The notes under the pieces are model-generated. The model was given only the letters and a program-made list of their open reading frames with translations. It did not search any database and had not been told where the DNA came from. 64,000 nt of DNA from Kumtagia sp963829135 (lineage in GTDB: Bacteria > Pseudomonadota > Alphaproteobacteria > Rhizobiales > Rhizobiaceae), in the NCBI GenBank assembly GCA_963829135.1, contig CAWHHO010000005.1, positions 62,001 through 126,000 on the forward strand, in the 5' to 3' direction. This document shows, in pieces, positions 35,011 through 42,819 of the stretch; positions within the stretch are counted from its first letter, which is position 1, and each line of letters opens with the position of its first letter. The position numbers and the translations under genes were made by a program.

Positions 35011-36468
35011 TTATTCTGCTTCCTTGGCCTTCTTCTTGGCAGGCGCTTTCTTCTTCGGCTCGGGCGCAACGTCGTCGCCTTCAGCCTTCTTGGCCTTTTT
35101 CGCCTTGGCCGGTCTGGTCTCATCGGCGTCGTCGTCTTCCGCCATGAGCTCGTCCTTGCTTACCTTCTTGTCGGTGACCGCAATCTGTCCGAGCAGATGG
35201 TCGACGACCTTCTCTTCGAAGATCGGAGCGCGCAGCGTCGTCAACGCCGCGGGATTGTTGCGGTAGTAGTCGTAAATGCCCTGCTGCTGGTCGCCCGGGA
35301 AGCGTCGGACAAACTCGAAAAGCGAGCGCTGCAGTTCCTCGTCCGAAACCTGCACGCCGGCCTTCTCGCCGATTTCAGCAAGCACGAGGCCGAGGCGGAC
35401 GCGGCGTTCCGCAAGCTTCTGATAGTCGGCGCGGGCGGCTTCCTCGGTCGTCTCTTCGTCCTCGAAGGTTCGGCCGGCGGTTTCGAGATCGCGGGTCACC
35501 TGGGTCCAGATATTTTCGAACTCGGCCTCCACCAGCTTGGAGGGCGCCTCGAAGCTGTAGGAAGCGTCGAGCTGGTCGAGAAGCTGGCGCTTCACCTTCT
35601 GGCGGGTCATCGACCCGAACTGATTCTCGATCTGGCCGCGCACGACATCGCGCAGTCGCTCGAGCGACTCGAGGCCGAGGCTCTTTGCCGTGTCATCGTT
35701 GATCTCAAGTTCGCCGGGCGCAGCGACTTCCTTGACGGTGACGTCGAACGTAGCTTCCTTGCCCGCGAGATTGGCCGCCGAGTAGTCCTCCGGAAAGGTC
35801 ACCGTGACCTGCTTTTCGTCGCCGGCCTTGGCGCCGATCAGCTGATCCTCGAAGCCGGGAATGAACTCCTTGGAGCCGAGCACCAGCGTCTGGCCGTTGC
35901 CGGCGCCGCCGGCGAAAGCCTCGCCGCCGATCTTGCCGGTATAGTCGATGGTGACGCGGTCGCCTTCGTTCGCCGTGCCTTCCTTGGTCTCGTAGCTGCG
36001 CGCGGATTCGGCAACGCGCTTGACCTGATCCTCGATTTCCTCCTCCGGTACGTCATAGACCGGGCGAGTCACGGCGATGCTGGAAAAGTCGGCGATCTCG
36101 AAGGACGGGATAACTTCGTAGGCCATCTTGAATTCGAAGTCGGCGCCGCCGGAGAGAATCTTCTCGGCTTCCTTCTCGTCCTCGGTCATGGTCACCTGGG
36201 GCTGCATGGCCGCCTTCTCGCCGCGGTCCGCGACGAGCCGGCGCGGCGAATCCGACAGGATTTCATTCACGACCTCGGCCATGAACGACTTGCCGTACAT
36301 CTTTCGCATATGCTGAAGCGGCACCTTGCCGGGGCGGAAGCCGTTGATGCGGGCTTTGCCGCGTGCCTTCTCCAGCCGCTCCACCAGCTTGGATTCCAAG
36401 TCGCCGGCGGGCACCTTCACGGTGATCTCGCGCTTTAAGCCGGAGTTCAGAGTTTCGGTAACCTGCAT
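35011..36468 (-). CDS. tig: trigger factor, ribosome-bound chaperone and prolyl isomerase
   Basis: 485 aa from ATG 36468 (MQVTETLNSGLKREI). The N-terminal ribosome-binding domain carries the signature GFRPGKVPLQHMRKMYG. A central FKBP-type isomerase (GDRVTIDYTGKIGGEAFAGG) and a long helical chaperone region follow. The last 40 residues are a Lys/Ala/Glu tail (KKKAPAKKKAKEAE), longer than in E. coli but usual in Rhizobiales. Tig shields nascent chains at the ribosome exit. The frame is open upstream to 36582; the chosen start is the family start. A strong terminator follows. Confidence 0.96.
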   Translation of the reverse strand: MQVTETLNSGLKREITVKVPAGDLESKLVERLEKARGKARINGFRPGKVPLQHMRKMYGKSFMAEVVNEILSDSPRRLVADRGEKAAMQPQVTMTEDEKEAEKILSGGADFEFKMAYEVIPSFEIADFSSIAVTRPVYDVPEEEIEDQVKRVAESARSYETKEGTANEGDRVTIDYTGKIGGEAFAGGAGNGQTLVLGSKEFIPGFEDQLIGAKAGDEKQVTVTFPEDYSAANLAGKEATFDVTVKEVAAPGELEINDDTAKSLGLESLERLRDVVRGQIENQFGSMTRQKVKRQLLDQLDASYSFEAPSKLVEAEFENIWTQVTRDLETAGRTFEDEETTEEAARADYQKLAERRVRLGLVLAEIGEKAGVQVSDEELQRSLFEFVRRFPGDQQQGIYDYYRNNPAALTTLRAPIFEEKVVDHLLGQIAVTDKKVSKDELMAEDDDADETRPAKAKKAKKAEGDDVAPEPKKKAPAKKKAKEAE

Positions 36469-36762
36469 AGTCAAACCTTTGTGTTCAAGCGGGTGTGGCG
36501 GCAGGCCACATCCCTGATCATTACTGGCGGCCAAGGGTACGTAGCGGAGAGCTTTGCCCCGGGGTTCGCCGATTTCGGGCAATACGTCTCGATCAACGAT
36601 CCTGGAATGCCGGTAAGTTTTTGTTGTTCCTATATCTTACCGCATCCGCCAGACAGCGGACCGCCACATCCCGTCGAATTTGTGACGCCTTTTGTCACAG
36701 AGACCGGGGTTTTTCAACACTCTTCGCGATTCCGCGGCTGTAGCCAGTCTTGTCGGGGAAAC

Positions 36763-36847
36763 TGGTGCGGATGAAGGGACTCGAACCCCCACGCCTTTCG
36801 GCACTGGAACCTAAATCCAGGGCGTCTACCAGTTCCGCCACATCCGC
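36763..36847 (-). tRNA. tRNA-Leu (anticodon TAG)
   Basis: 85 nt with encoded CCA. The acceptor GCGGATG pairs with CATCCGC, the anticodon loop is TTTAGGT in a CTGGA/TCCAG stem, and there is a long variable arm as expected for Leu. Confidence 0.95.
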
Positions 36848-37277
36848 ATTTGTCGTGGCATTCCCATGCCGAGCGGTTTCTGTCAACGCCGCGATGCTGC
36901 AGCCCTCAACAGAGTGGCCGTGAAACTGCGATTTTGCCCTCTTCCGTAAGTCGATCTGCGAATCCCATCAAGCACAATCACTTTAAGGACACTAAAGGTG
37001 CTGCCCTGACTCTTATCTCCGAGTTTTGGTGCGCTGACGATCGCATCTCGACGTCCAGTGCGCCCGAGATGGTGAGCAGCAGCAGCGTTCGGTCGAAGGG
37101 TCAGAAGGCTGCCTTCATGCCGCACCGATCCGTGTGGAAGCGGCCCGAACACATTGCCACGAGCCATTTGGAGCTCAATTCCCCATGCGACCTTAGTATA
37201 ATGATCTAACTCGTTGAACCGCCGACCTTTAAATCCCGCCGGATCCATCGCTCCGTCGGATTATCAAATCGATTAAT
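36848..37277. other. gap between tRNA-Leu and the DUF1127 genes
   Basis: 430 bp. An open frame on the minus strand (36883-37248) has no recognisable similarity and poor protein character, so I do not call it. The region presumably holds the tRNA-Leu promoter. Confidence 0.4.
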
Positions 37278-37304
37278 GCTGCAATGCACAAAGCGCATTG
37301 CAGC
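37278..37304. promoter_or_regulatory. 27-bp palindrome upstream of the DUF1127-RNA locus
   Basis: Perfect 10-bp arms GCTGCAATGC and GCATTGCAGC around a 7-bp centre (ACAAAGC), about 97 bp before the first DUF1127 start. As DNA it looks like a dimeric operator; as RNA it would form a hairpin. No T run follows, so it is not a terminator. Confidence 0.5.
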
Positions 37305-37400
37305 CATGCGGTATCGTCACTTTTCATGCAACCGAGGCGCTCCTACCTTTGCATCGTAACGAGAACAGACGAACGAAAAGACGAAGTGAGAGAAAGACCC

Positions 37401-37541
37401 ATGAACCTGATCCGCAACTATCGCAACTGGCGCCGCTACCGGGACACGGTTTCCGAGCTGAACCGCCTGTCGAACCGCGAACTTTCCGATCTTGGTTTTG
37501 CCCGCGGTGACATCCGCGACGTCGCCCGCAAGGCGATGTAG
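37401..37541 (+). CDS. DUF1127 small RNA-binding-type protein, copy 1
   Basis: 46 aa, arginine-rich: MNLIRNYRNWRRYRDTVSEL, then LSNRELSDLGFARGDIRDVA. The DUF1127 motif (RELxDLGxxRxDI) is complete. A member of this family next to the CcsR RNAs in Rhodobacter (CcaF1) is an RNA-binding protein that affects RNA turnover, and the same arrangement occurs here. Start ATG 37401 after a purine-rich GAGAGAAAG. The second copy follows after 38 bp and the RNA array after that, so all are probably one transcript. Confidence 0.88.
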   Translation: MNLIRNYRNWRRYRDTVSELNRLSNRELSDLGFARGDIRDVARKAM

Positions 37542-37579
37542 GAATAAGGACCGAACGGTCCGTCTAAAGGAAGACGAAA

Positions 37580-37720
37580 ATGAGCATGATCCGCAACTAT
37601 CGCAACTGGCGCGCTTATCGCGACACTGTGAACGAGCTTGGGCGCCTGTCGAACCGGCAGCTCCACGACCTGGGTATGATCCGTGACGAGATCAAGGACG
37701 TAGCCCGCAGGTCGGTCTAG
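37580..37720 (+). CDS. DUF1127 small RNA-binding-type protein, copy 2
   Basis: 46 aa, a paralogue of copy 1: the first part is nearly the same (MSMIRNYRNWRAYRDTVNEL), the rest diverged (LHDLGMIRDEIKDVARRSV). A ribosome site AAAGGAAG stands eight bases upstream. The tandem pair suggests a local duplication. The stop is 11 bases before the first anti-Shine-Dalgarno hairpin, the usual layout of DUF1127-sRNA operons. Confidence 0.88.
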   Translation: MSMIRNYRNWRAYRDTVNELGRLSNRQLHDLGMIRDEIKDVARRSV

Positions 37721-37731
37721 CGAATTTCGCG

Positions 37732-37756
37732 AGGGCCCATCCTCCTCCCGGGCCCT
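37732..37756 (+). ncRNA. array element 1: single anti-SD hairpin
   Basis: Stem AGGGCCC/GGGCCCT (7 bp, perfect) with loop ATCCTCCTCCC. It starts 11 bases after the second DUF1127 stop and could also act as the end of that reading unit. Confidence 0.7.
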
Positions 37757-37768
37757 TACGAATGCCAG

Positions 37769-37842
37769 CCAGCCATCACCTCCTCCCGATGACTGGTTGA
37801 TCAAAACGGCACCCGCCGAACCTCCTCCCTCGGCGGGTGCTG
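37769..37842 (+). ncRNA. array element 2: two anti-SD hairpins
   Basis: Hairpin 37769-37796 (CCAGCCATC/GATGACTGG, one mismatch) and hairpin 37807-37842 (CGGCACCCGCCGA/TCGGCGGGTGCTG, one wobble). Both loops show CCTCCTCCC. This two-hairpin form is the family's standard RNA. Confidence 0.75.
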
Positions 37843-37882
37843 TTGAAGTAGGGTTTCGCAGCCCCAAATTGCGAAAAGAACA

Positions 37883-37996
37883 TCGCCGGACCCTTCCTCC
37901 TCCCTGGGAACGGCGACTACGGGCAGCTTCATCCTCCTCCCGAATGCTGTCCGGACAATGCGACACCCGCCGCACCTCCTCCCGCGGCGGGTGTTG
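37883..37996 (+). ncRNA. array element 3: three anti-SD hairpins
   Basis: Hairpins at 37883-37916 (TCGCCG..CGGCGA with an internal loop), 37921-37952 (GGGCAGC..GCTGTCC) and 37961-37996 (ACACCCGCCGC/GCGGCGGGTGT, perfect 11 bp). The last GC-rich stem is the likely 3' end. Confidence 0.75.
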
Positions 37997-38044
37997 TAAA
38001 TCCAGGCAGAGCGCCGCTGCCTTTGACCAAATGGCGAAAAGAAT

Positions 38045-38160
38045 TCCGTTAGGCCTACCTCCTCCCAGGCCGAAGCGGATAGGACCCGGTCCTCTCCTCC
38101 TCCCTTGGGCCGGGCCACACATAGCAACGCCCGCCGCACCTCCTCCCGCGGCGGGCGTTG
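38045..38160 (+). ncRNA. array element 4: three anti-SD hairpins (first copy of the 164-bp repeat)
   Basis: Hairpins at 38045-38079 (TCCG..GGCCT/AGGCC..CGGA), 38085-38114 (CCCGGTCC/GGGCCGGG) and 38125-38160 (CAACGCCCGCCGC/GCGGCGGGCGTTG, perfect 13 bp). A small extra stem GGCAG/CTGCC (38004-38020) precedes it. Confidence 0.75.
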
Positions 38161-38208
38161 TAAATCCAGGCAGAGCGCCGCTGCCTTGAAGCAAATGGCG
38201 AAAAGAAT

Positions 38209-38324
38209 TCCGTTAGGCCTACCTCCTCCCAGGCCGAAGCGGATAGGACCCGGTCCTCTCCTCCTCCCTTGGGCCGGGCCACACATAGCAACGCCCGCCG
38301 CACCTCCTCCCGCGGCGGGCGTTG
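38209..38324 (+). ncRNA. array element 5: exact copy of element 4
   Basis: All 116 bases equal element 4, offset 164. The final stem is followed by TTGTTTC, the most T-rich tail in the array, so it may be the true end of the transcript. Confidence 0.75.
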
Positions 38325-38433
38325 TTGTTTCTGGACCTTCCGACGGAGGAAGCACGCGCGTCGCGAAAGATCGTGTCGCATTGACACGGTTACCTTGTTC
38401 ACTTTATGTTCCATTCCGGAGACGGACACCGGC

Positions 38434-39554
38434 ATGGAATGGAAACTGGCGATCGAGAAAAACCGGGAAGCGCTAAGGCGCATCCTGGCCATGCTCGTCG
38501 CCATGGTCACGGCTGCGAATGGCGGGAGCGCCGGGGCACAGTCTAGCGCAGGGGGACAGTTTACTTTCTTTCCGCGGGTAGACGCGCCTTCTCAGAACCC
38601 GGCGCTGGCGGAAAAAAGGAAACTGTCCCCGGCACCTACCCCGGCGCCGACTCTCCCGCGCCATCTCCACCGCCTCGTGCTCAGGCTGCTGCGTCCCGCC
38701 GAAGCGGCAACGCGGCGGCTGATCATCATCGCGGCGCGCGGGCTGGTGGTCGAGCTTTCGCCTCCACGCCTGCGTGCCGCCAAACTGAAGCCAGCCCTCA
38801 ACCGAAGCAACGGTTTCGGAACCGGTGTGGTGATCCGGCCCGGTCCGCTGCCGGAATGGGCCCGGGCGCTGGCCCCGAAGCGGTCTTCCGCCGTCTCGCT
38901 GCCGCTGTTCGACCCGCTCAAACGGTTTGGCGTTCGCCGGCGGTCAGTGAAGCCGAGCGCCATGCCGCGCATCAGGTCTTTCGACGATCCGCGTATACCG
39001 CTTGTTCCGGCAACCCCGCGCGCCGGATCCGCTGCCGCCGTCGCCTGACGATCCGCTCGATGCGGGCCGCCTGCACCGCCGTCTCGAGGCGATCGGACGC
39101 GCGCTTGACGACCTGCCGCGTCAGGCAAAGCGTCTTGCGCGCTGGCACGCGCGTCTCGATGCCAGACTGGCACGGGAGGCATGGCAAGCGGATATAAACT
39201 TACCCCCCACCCCTAACCCCTCCCCACAAGGGGGAGGGAGACCCCTCCGCCTTGCTCAGTTCCGGTCCTGGGCGACTTGAGATCCGGCTAGGCGCGGCAG
39301 ATCCCCCTCCCCCTTGTGGGGGTCCGAAGGACGGGCGAGACGCGTGGCTCGCCCCGGCAGGGATGGGGGTCTCAAGCATCCGGGCTGACAGCGCAGCCGG
39401 CGCGCCAAGCAAACCCCGCTTTCAGCGCCTTTCGCCGATGCGGCCCGGCCGTCCGCCCGGATGGCGGCAACGGCCCGCTCATGCTGTGGACGAGGTTCTG
39501 AACGAACTCCATGGCCTCGCCGTCTGGGCGCGGGAGCGTCACGACACTTCGTGA
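38434..39554 (+). pseudogene. Rhizobiales hypothetical protein, broken by a frameshift and a repeat insertion
   Basis: ATG 38434 opens MEWKLAIEKNREALRRILAM, then FTFFPRVDAPSQNPALAEKR and LHRLVLRLLRPAEAATRRLI, the start of a conserved Rhizobiales protein of unknown function. Sense leaves this frame near 39010-39040 and continues one frame over (PPSPDDPLDAGRLHRRLEAI, then DDLPRQAKRLARWHARLD). A dispersed palindromic element then interrupts it at about 39201-39371, and the C-terminus resumes in the third frame (RPGRPPGWRQRPAHAVDEVL, ending RERHDTS). Alternatively the whole gene decayed after the insertion. Function unknown; the first 30 residues may form a membrane anchor. Confidence 0.6.
39201..39371. 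repeat. dispersed palindromic element with 17-bp inverted arms
   Basis: CCCCACAAGGGGGAGGG (39222-39238) returns inverted as CCCTCCCCCTTGTGGGG (39305-39321), perfect over 17 bp, within C/G-rich flanks (TACCCCCCACCCC). This sequence type is scattered through Mesorhizobium-like genomes between genes. Here it sits inside a coding region. Confidence 0.65.
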
Positions 39555-39617
39555 CGGCCCGCGCCGCACTGGCGCGACGGGACACTTCGTGACGGCCCGC
39601 GCTGCACCGGCGCGACG
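39543..39617 (+). repeat. 38-bp tandem duplication containing a stop codon
   Basis: GACACTTCGTGACGG begins both copies (39543 and 39581). The copies match except for two changes (CGCCGCACTGG versus CGCTGCACCGG). It duplicates the end of the broken gene, including its TGA. Confidence 0.85.
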
Positions 39618-39722
39618 TCATCCTTGGGCTTTACCCGAGGATGCCGCCGACCGGCATCTGCGGGCACACCGGCGCTCCTCATGCGATCCGCAGCAGATCC
39701 TCGGGACAAGTCCGAGGTGACG
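39614..39722. repeat. second dispersed palindromic element
   Basis: An imperfect long palindrome: GTCATCCTTGGGCTTTACCC at the left and GATCCTCGGGACAAGTCCG at the right, ending GAGGTGACG. The arms are the widespread Rhizobiales repeat of the form TCATCCTCGGG...CCCGAGGATGA, here with several mismatches. It lies between the broken gene and trmFO. Confidence 0.65.
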
Positions 39723-39821
39723 TTCCGTTATTGGTGCGTCATCGCGTGGACGGTTCTCGCCTCACTGCCGCGCTATGCTCAAATCGTTGCATTTAACGCG
39801 CGCGCGGACTATTTCGCCGGC

Positions 39822-41246
39822 ATGACACTCAAACCCATCCACATCATCGGCGGCGGTCTCGCCGGATCCGAAGCGGCCTGGCAGGCGGCGCAGGCCGGCG
39901 TACCGGTCATTCTTCACGAAATGCGCGGCGTACGCGGCACCGATGCGCACAAGACCGACGGTCTCGCGGAGCTGGTGTGCTCCAACTCATTCCGCTCGGA
40001 TGATGCGGAGACCAACGCGGTCGGCCTGCTGCATGCCGAAATGCGGCTGGCGAATTCGATCATCATGGCCTGTGGCGACGCGCATCAGGTGCCGGCCGGC
40101 GGCGCGCTGGCGGTCGATCGCGACGGGTTTTCCGCAGCGGTGACCGCGAAGCTTGAAGCCCATCCGCTGATCACCATTCTGCGCGAGGAAATCGCCGGCC
40201 TGCCGCCGCAGGATTGGGATCAGGCGATCATCGCCACCGGCCCCCTCACCGCTCCCTCGCTGGCGCAGGCAATCGCGGAGCGCACCGGTGCCGATGCGCT
40301 CGCCTTCTTCGACGCCATCGCGCCGATCGTGCATTTCGACTCGATCGACATGGACATTTGCTGGTTTCAGTCGCGCTACGACAAGGTCGGGCCAGGCGGC
40401 ACCGGCAAGGACTACATAAACTGCCCGATGGACAAGGCCGAGTACGACGCCTTCGTTCAGGCGCTGGTCGACGGTGACAAGACCGAGTTCAAGCAGTGGG
40501 AAGGCACGCCCTATTTCGATGGCTGCCTGCCGATAGAAGTGATGGCCGAGCGGGGCCCGGAAACGCTGCGCCACGGCCCGATGAAGCCGATGGGCCTAAC
40601 AAATGCGCACAATCCTTCGGTGAAAGCCTATGCCGTCGTCCAGCTGCGCCAGGACAATGCGCTGGGCACGCTCTACAACATGGTCGGCTTCCAGACGAAA
40701 CTGAAGCATGGCGAACAGGTCCGCGTCTTGCGCACCATCCCGGGATTGGAAAACGCTGAATTCGCGCGGCTCGGGGGCCTGCACCGCAACACTTATATCA
40801 ACTCGCCCATCCTGCTCGATCCGACCTTGCAACTCAAGAGCCGCGCGGGCCTGCGCTTCGCCGGCCAGATCACGGGCTGCGAAGGCTATGTCGAAAGTGC
40901 GGCAATCGGCTTGCTGGCAGGCCGCTTCGCCGCCGCCGAGCGGCTCGGTTCATCGCTGACGCCGCCGCCGCCGACCTCTGCCTTCGGCGCCTTGCTCGGC
41001 CACATAACCGGCGGACATATCGTTTCCGACGACGAGCCCGGCAAGCGCTCCTTTCAGCCGATGAACGTCAATTTCGGGCTGTTCCCGCCGCTTGACGCCG
41101 GCATAAAGCTGAAGCCCGAAGGCTTCGAGGGGCGTTTCAGGGGCAAGGACAAATCCGTCGCCCGCAAGAAAGCGATGACCGCCCGGGCATTGGCCGATTG
41201 CCGAAAGTGGCTCAAACTGAATTGGCGCGCAGAAGCAGCCGAGTAG
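39822..41246 (+). CDS. trmFO: folate-dependent tRNA uridine-54 C5-methyltransferase
   Basis: 474 aa from ATG 39822 (MTLKPIHIIGGGLAGSEAAW). FAD-binding GGGLAGSE opens the protein. LAELVCSNSFRSDD and CPMDKAEYDAF carry the conserved cysteines used for catalysis and folate. ITGCEGYVESAAIGLLAGRFAA is the C-terminal FAD loop. It makes ribothymidine at position 54 in tRNA with methylene-tetrahydrofolate and FADH2. The frame is open through the palindromic repeat upstream, but that part is not coding. Neighbouring rlpA is convergent. Confidence 0.95.
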   Translation: MTLKPIHIIGGGLAGSEAAWQAAQAGVPVILHEMRGVRGTDAHKTDGLAELVCSNSFRSDDAETNAVGLLHAEMRLANSIIMACGDAHQVPAGGALAVDRDGFSAAVTAKLEAHPLITILREEIAGLPPQDWDQAIIATGPLTAPSLAQAIAERTGADALAFFDAIAPIVHFDSIDMDICWFQSRYDKVGPGGTGKDYINCPMDKAEYDAFVQALVDGDKTEFKQWEGTPYFDGCLPIEVMAERGPETLRHGPMKPMGLTNAHNPSVKAYAVVQLRQDNALGTLYNMVGFQTKLKHGEQVRVLRTIPGLENAEFARLGGLHRNTYINSPILLDPTLQLKSRAGLRFAGQITGCEGYVESAAIGLLAGRFAAAERLGSSLTPPPPTSAFGALLGHITGGHIVSDDEPGKRSFQPMNVNFGLFPPLDAGIKLKPEGFEGRFRGKDKSVARKKAMTARALADCRKWLKLNWRAEAAE

Positions 41247-41262
41247 TGGCGGTCAGCTCAGA

Positions 41263-42471
41263 TCAGTCGCGAACGGCGATGGCGTCGGGCGCACCATGGT
41301 TCCAGGCAGCCTGGAGCAAGTCGTCCAGCGATCCCCGCCCGTCCTCGAACACGCTGATCGAATAGAGTTCGGCTCCCTGTTCGCGGGAAACCTCGATCGT
41401 CGTGCGCCCAAACCCCGAAAGTTCGGCGCGGATGCGTTCAGCCTGGACCTTGTCGGTAAACGTACCCGCGGCAACGAATGGCTGGTTGGAGGTCGCGCCG
41501 GCAGCGGATTTCCACGGCTGGCCGGCTCCTTCCAGAGCATCGAAGGCGGACGAAGCACTAGTCGACTTGTCCGGGGCATAGGACAAGGTAGCCAATGCGA
41601 ACTGCGTCTCCGCCGACGGTCGCTCAGGCGCGATCGGGCCGAAGGCCGGAAGGACCAGATCATCCGGCCGTGTGACACTAGCGGTCATAACAGGCGCGAC
41701 CGCCTCGGGCCGATCCGCCGCAACATCCGTGAGCGTACCCGGGAACGGCACGACGGCGCCCTCGCCAATCGATCCGCCTGGCGTCGACCCGTTCATCGCA
41801 ACCATCACGCCGGTAGGGAGGCCGTCCGATGGATCAGGTGCCGCATTGCCGGGCTTGTAAGACGCCATCAAATACTGATCGTCATGGCCTTCAAGGGGTG
41901 CGCGCCCAACATACTCGACCTTGACTTGCGCCGTTCCGCTATGCGTGTAGTCCAACATTTCCGCGGCTCGCTTCGACAGGTCGATCAGACGGCCATTGGC
42001 ATAGGGCCCGCGATCGTTGACGCGCACGATCACCGAACTGCCGTTCTTCATATTGGTCACGCGGGCGTAGCTCGGAAGCGGCATTGTCGGATGCGCGGCA
42101 GTAAGGTGCGTCATGTCGTACACCTCGCCATTGGCCGTCAGGCGCCCGTGGAAGGCGTCGCCATACCAGGAAGCAAGGCCGACACGCCTATAGCGCTTGT
42201 CTTCTTTCGGATAGTACATCTTGCCACGCACCATATAGGGGCGGCCAAGCTGATCACGGCCGCCACCGCGTGGCAGATGCGACTTGCCGAACGCCACACG
42301 AGGGCTGGCCTTAACGCCATATACCAACTCGGCGAAATACTCCTTAGACCTCTTCGGCGATACCATGGACTTTGGCTGCTGAGTGGTACACGCGCCAAGA
42401 ACGCCGACGCACAGAGCTGCGACGGAAACAGAAGCTACGCGCCTAAGACGCGCACGCGCCGATCGTGCCAT
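41263..42471 (-). CDS. rlpA: RlpA septal-ring lipoprotein with SPOR domain
   Basis: 402 aa from ATG 42471. The signal peptide has lipobox GVLGAC, so the protein is anchored to the outer membrane. The double-psi beta-barrel (LASWYGDAFHGRLTANGE, NMKNGSSVIVRVNDRGPYANGR) carries the catalytic Asp and His of lytic transglycosylase RlpA. A Pro/Ala-rich linker and a C-terminal SPOR domain (QPFVAAGTFTDKVQAERIRAEL) bind denuded glycan at the division septum. No neighbour shares its transcript. Confidence 0.9.
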   Translation of the reverse strand: MARSARARLRRVASVSVAALCVGVLGACTTQQPKSMVSPKRSKEYFAELVYGVKASPRVAFGKSHLPRGGGRDQLGRPYMVRGKMYYPKEDKRYRRVGLASWYGDAFHGRLTANGEVYDMTHLTAAHPTMPLPSYARVTNMKNGSSVIVRVNDRGPYANGRLIDLSKRAAEMLDYTHSGTAQVKVEYVGRAPLEGHDDQYLMASYKPGNAAPDPSDGLPTGVMVAMNGSTPGGSIGEGAVVPFPGTLTDVAADRPEAVAPVMTASVTRPDDLVLPAFGPIAPERPSAETQFALATLSYAPDKSTSASSAFDALEGAGQPWKSAAGATSNQPFVAAGTFTDKVQAERIRAELSGFGRTTIEVSREQGAELYSISVFEDGRGSLDDLLQAAWNHGAPDAIAVRD

Positions 42472-42819
42472 TCTGGATTGTCCCCAACTGCGACTAGAAC
42501 GCCGAACGTTGAACTCGGTGTCAACTTCACCGGATGACAAGCCACCCCGCACTCTCCCTATGTCGGAGTGGTTACTTCGCTGTTAACCGAATGTGTCAGG
42601 AAACTGGCAAGATTATGGCCCTGCTCAGCCAAACCTTGTCGGGTGCGCATGTGGTGGGGCTTGTACCAAGCCGATGGCTGTCGGGACAGTCTCTGAAACG
42701 CACGGGTAAGTGGCTGTGCCCAACAATATCGTCGGTTTCCAGTCTAACTCGTAATTGCAGTTGCAAAATAGAACTTTTCGTAATTTTTTTGTGGAACCAT
42801 CCGTCGCTTTATGTATTGT
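42472..42819. other. gene-free gap upstream of rlpA
   Basis: 348 bp holding the rlpA promoter on one strand and, at its right end, a plausible promoter for the triple-hairpin RNA (TTGTGG, 17 bp, TGTATT at about 42789-42817). No coding frame with protein character. Confidence 0.45.

Larger units (their letters stand above)
37732..38324 (+). ncRNA. array of twelve anti-Shine-Dalgarno hairpins (cuckoo/CcsR-type small RNAs)
   Basis: The exact 9-mer CCTCCTCCC occurs twelve times, starting at 37741, 37779, 37821, 37896, 37933, 37975, 38058, 38096, 38139, 38222, 38260 and 38303. Every copy is the loop of a stem; most stems are 7-13 bp, many perfect. The stems differ while the loop is constant, which points to selection for a displayed loop. 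The 9-mer matches the ribosome's anti-SD and can pair with GGAGG-type ribosome sites. The position after DUF1127 genes matches the CcsR/cuckoo RNA family of alphaproteobacteria. Processing into separate RNAs of two or three hairpins is inferred. Confidence 0.85.
37997..38324 (+). repeat. 164-bp tandem duplication inside the RNA array
   Basis: Copy A 37997-38160 and copy B 38161-38324 abut directly and differ at only three positions, all in the linker TTTGACC versus TTGAAGC. The hairpins are identical. This is a recent duplication that raised the number of anti-SD loops from nine to twelve. Confidence 0.9.

Noticed and set aside
35197..36438. 413-codon open frame on the plus strand
   Set aside because: It lies wholly within tig on the opposite strand and has no family resemblance; long shadows are common in GC-rich genes.
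36883..37248. 121-codon open frame on the minus strand
   Set aside because: No ribosome site, no similarity, arginine/serine-rich as expected for chance frames.
37732..38324. Regular repeats resembling a CRISPR array
   Set aside because: The constant part is only 9 bp and lies in loops of stems that differ; spacing is irregular (35-83 bp) and there are no cas genes. Anti-SD RNA hairpins explain it.
41296..42537. 413-codon open frame on the plus strand
   Set aside because: Shadow of rlpA; the lipobox and barrel domain settle the coding strand.
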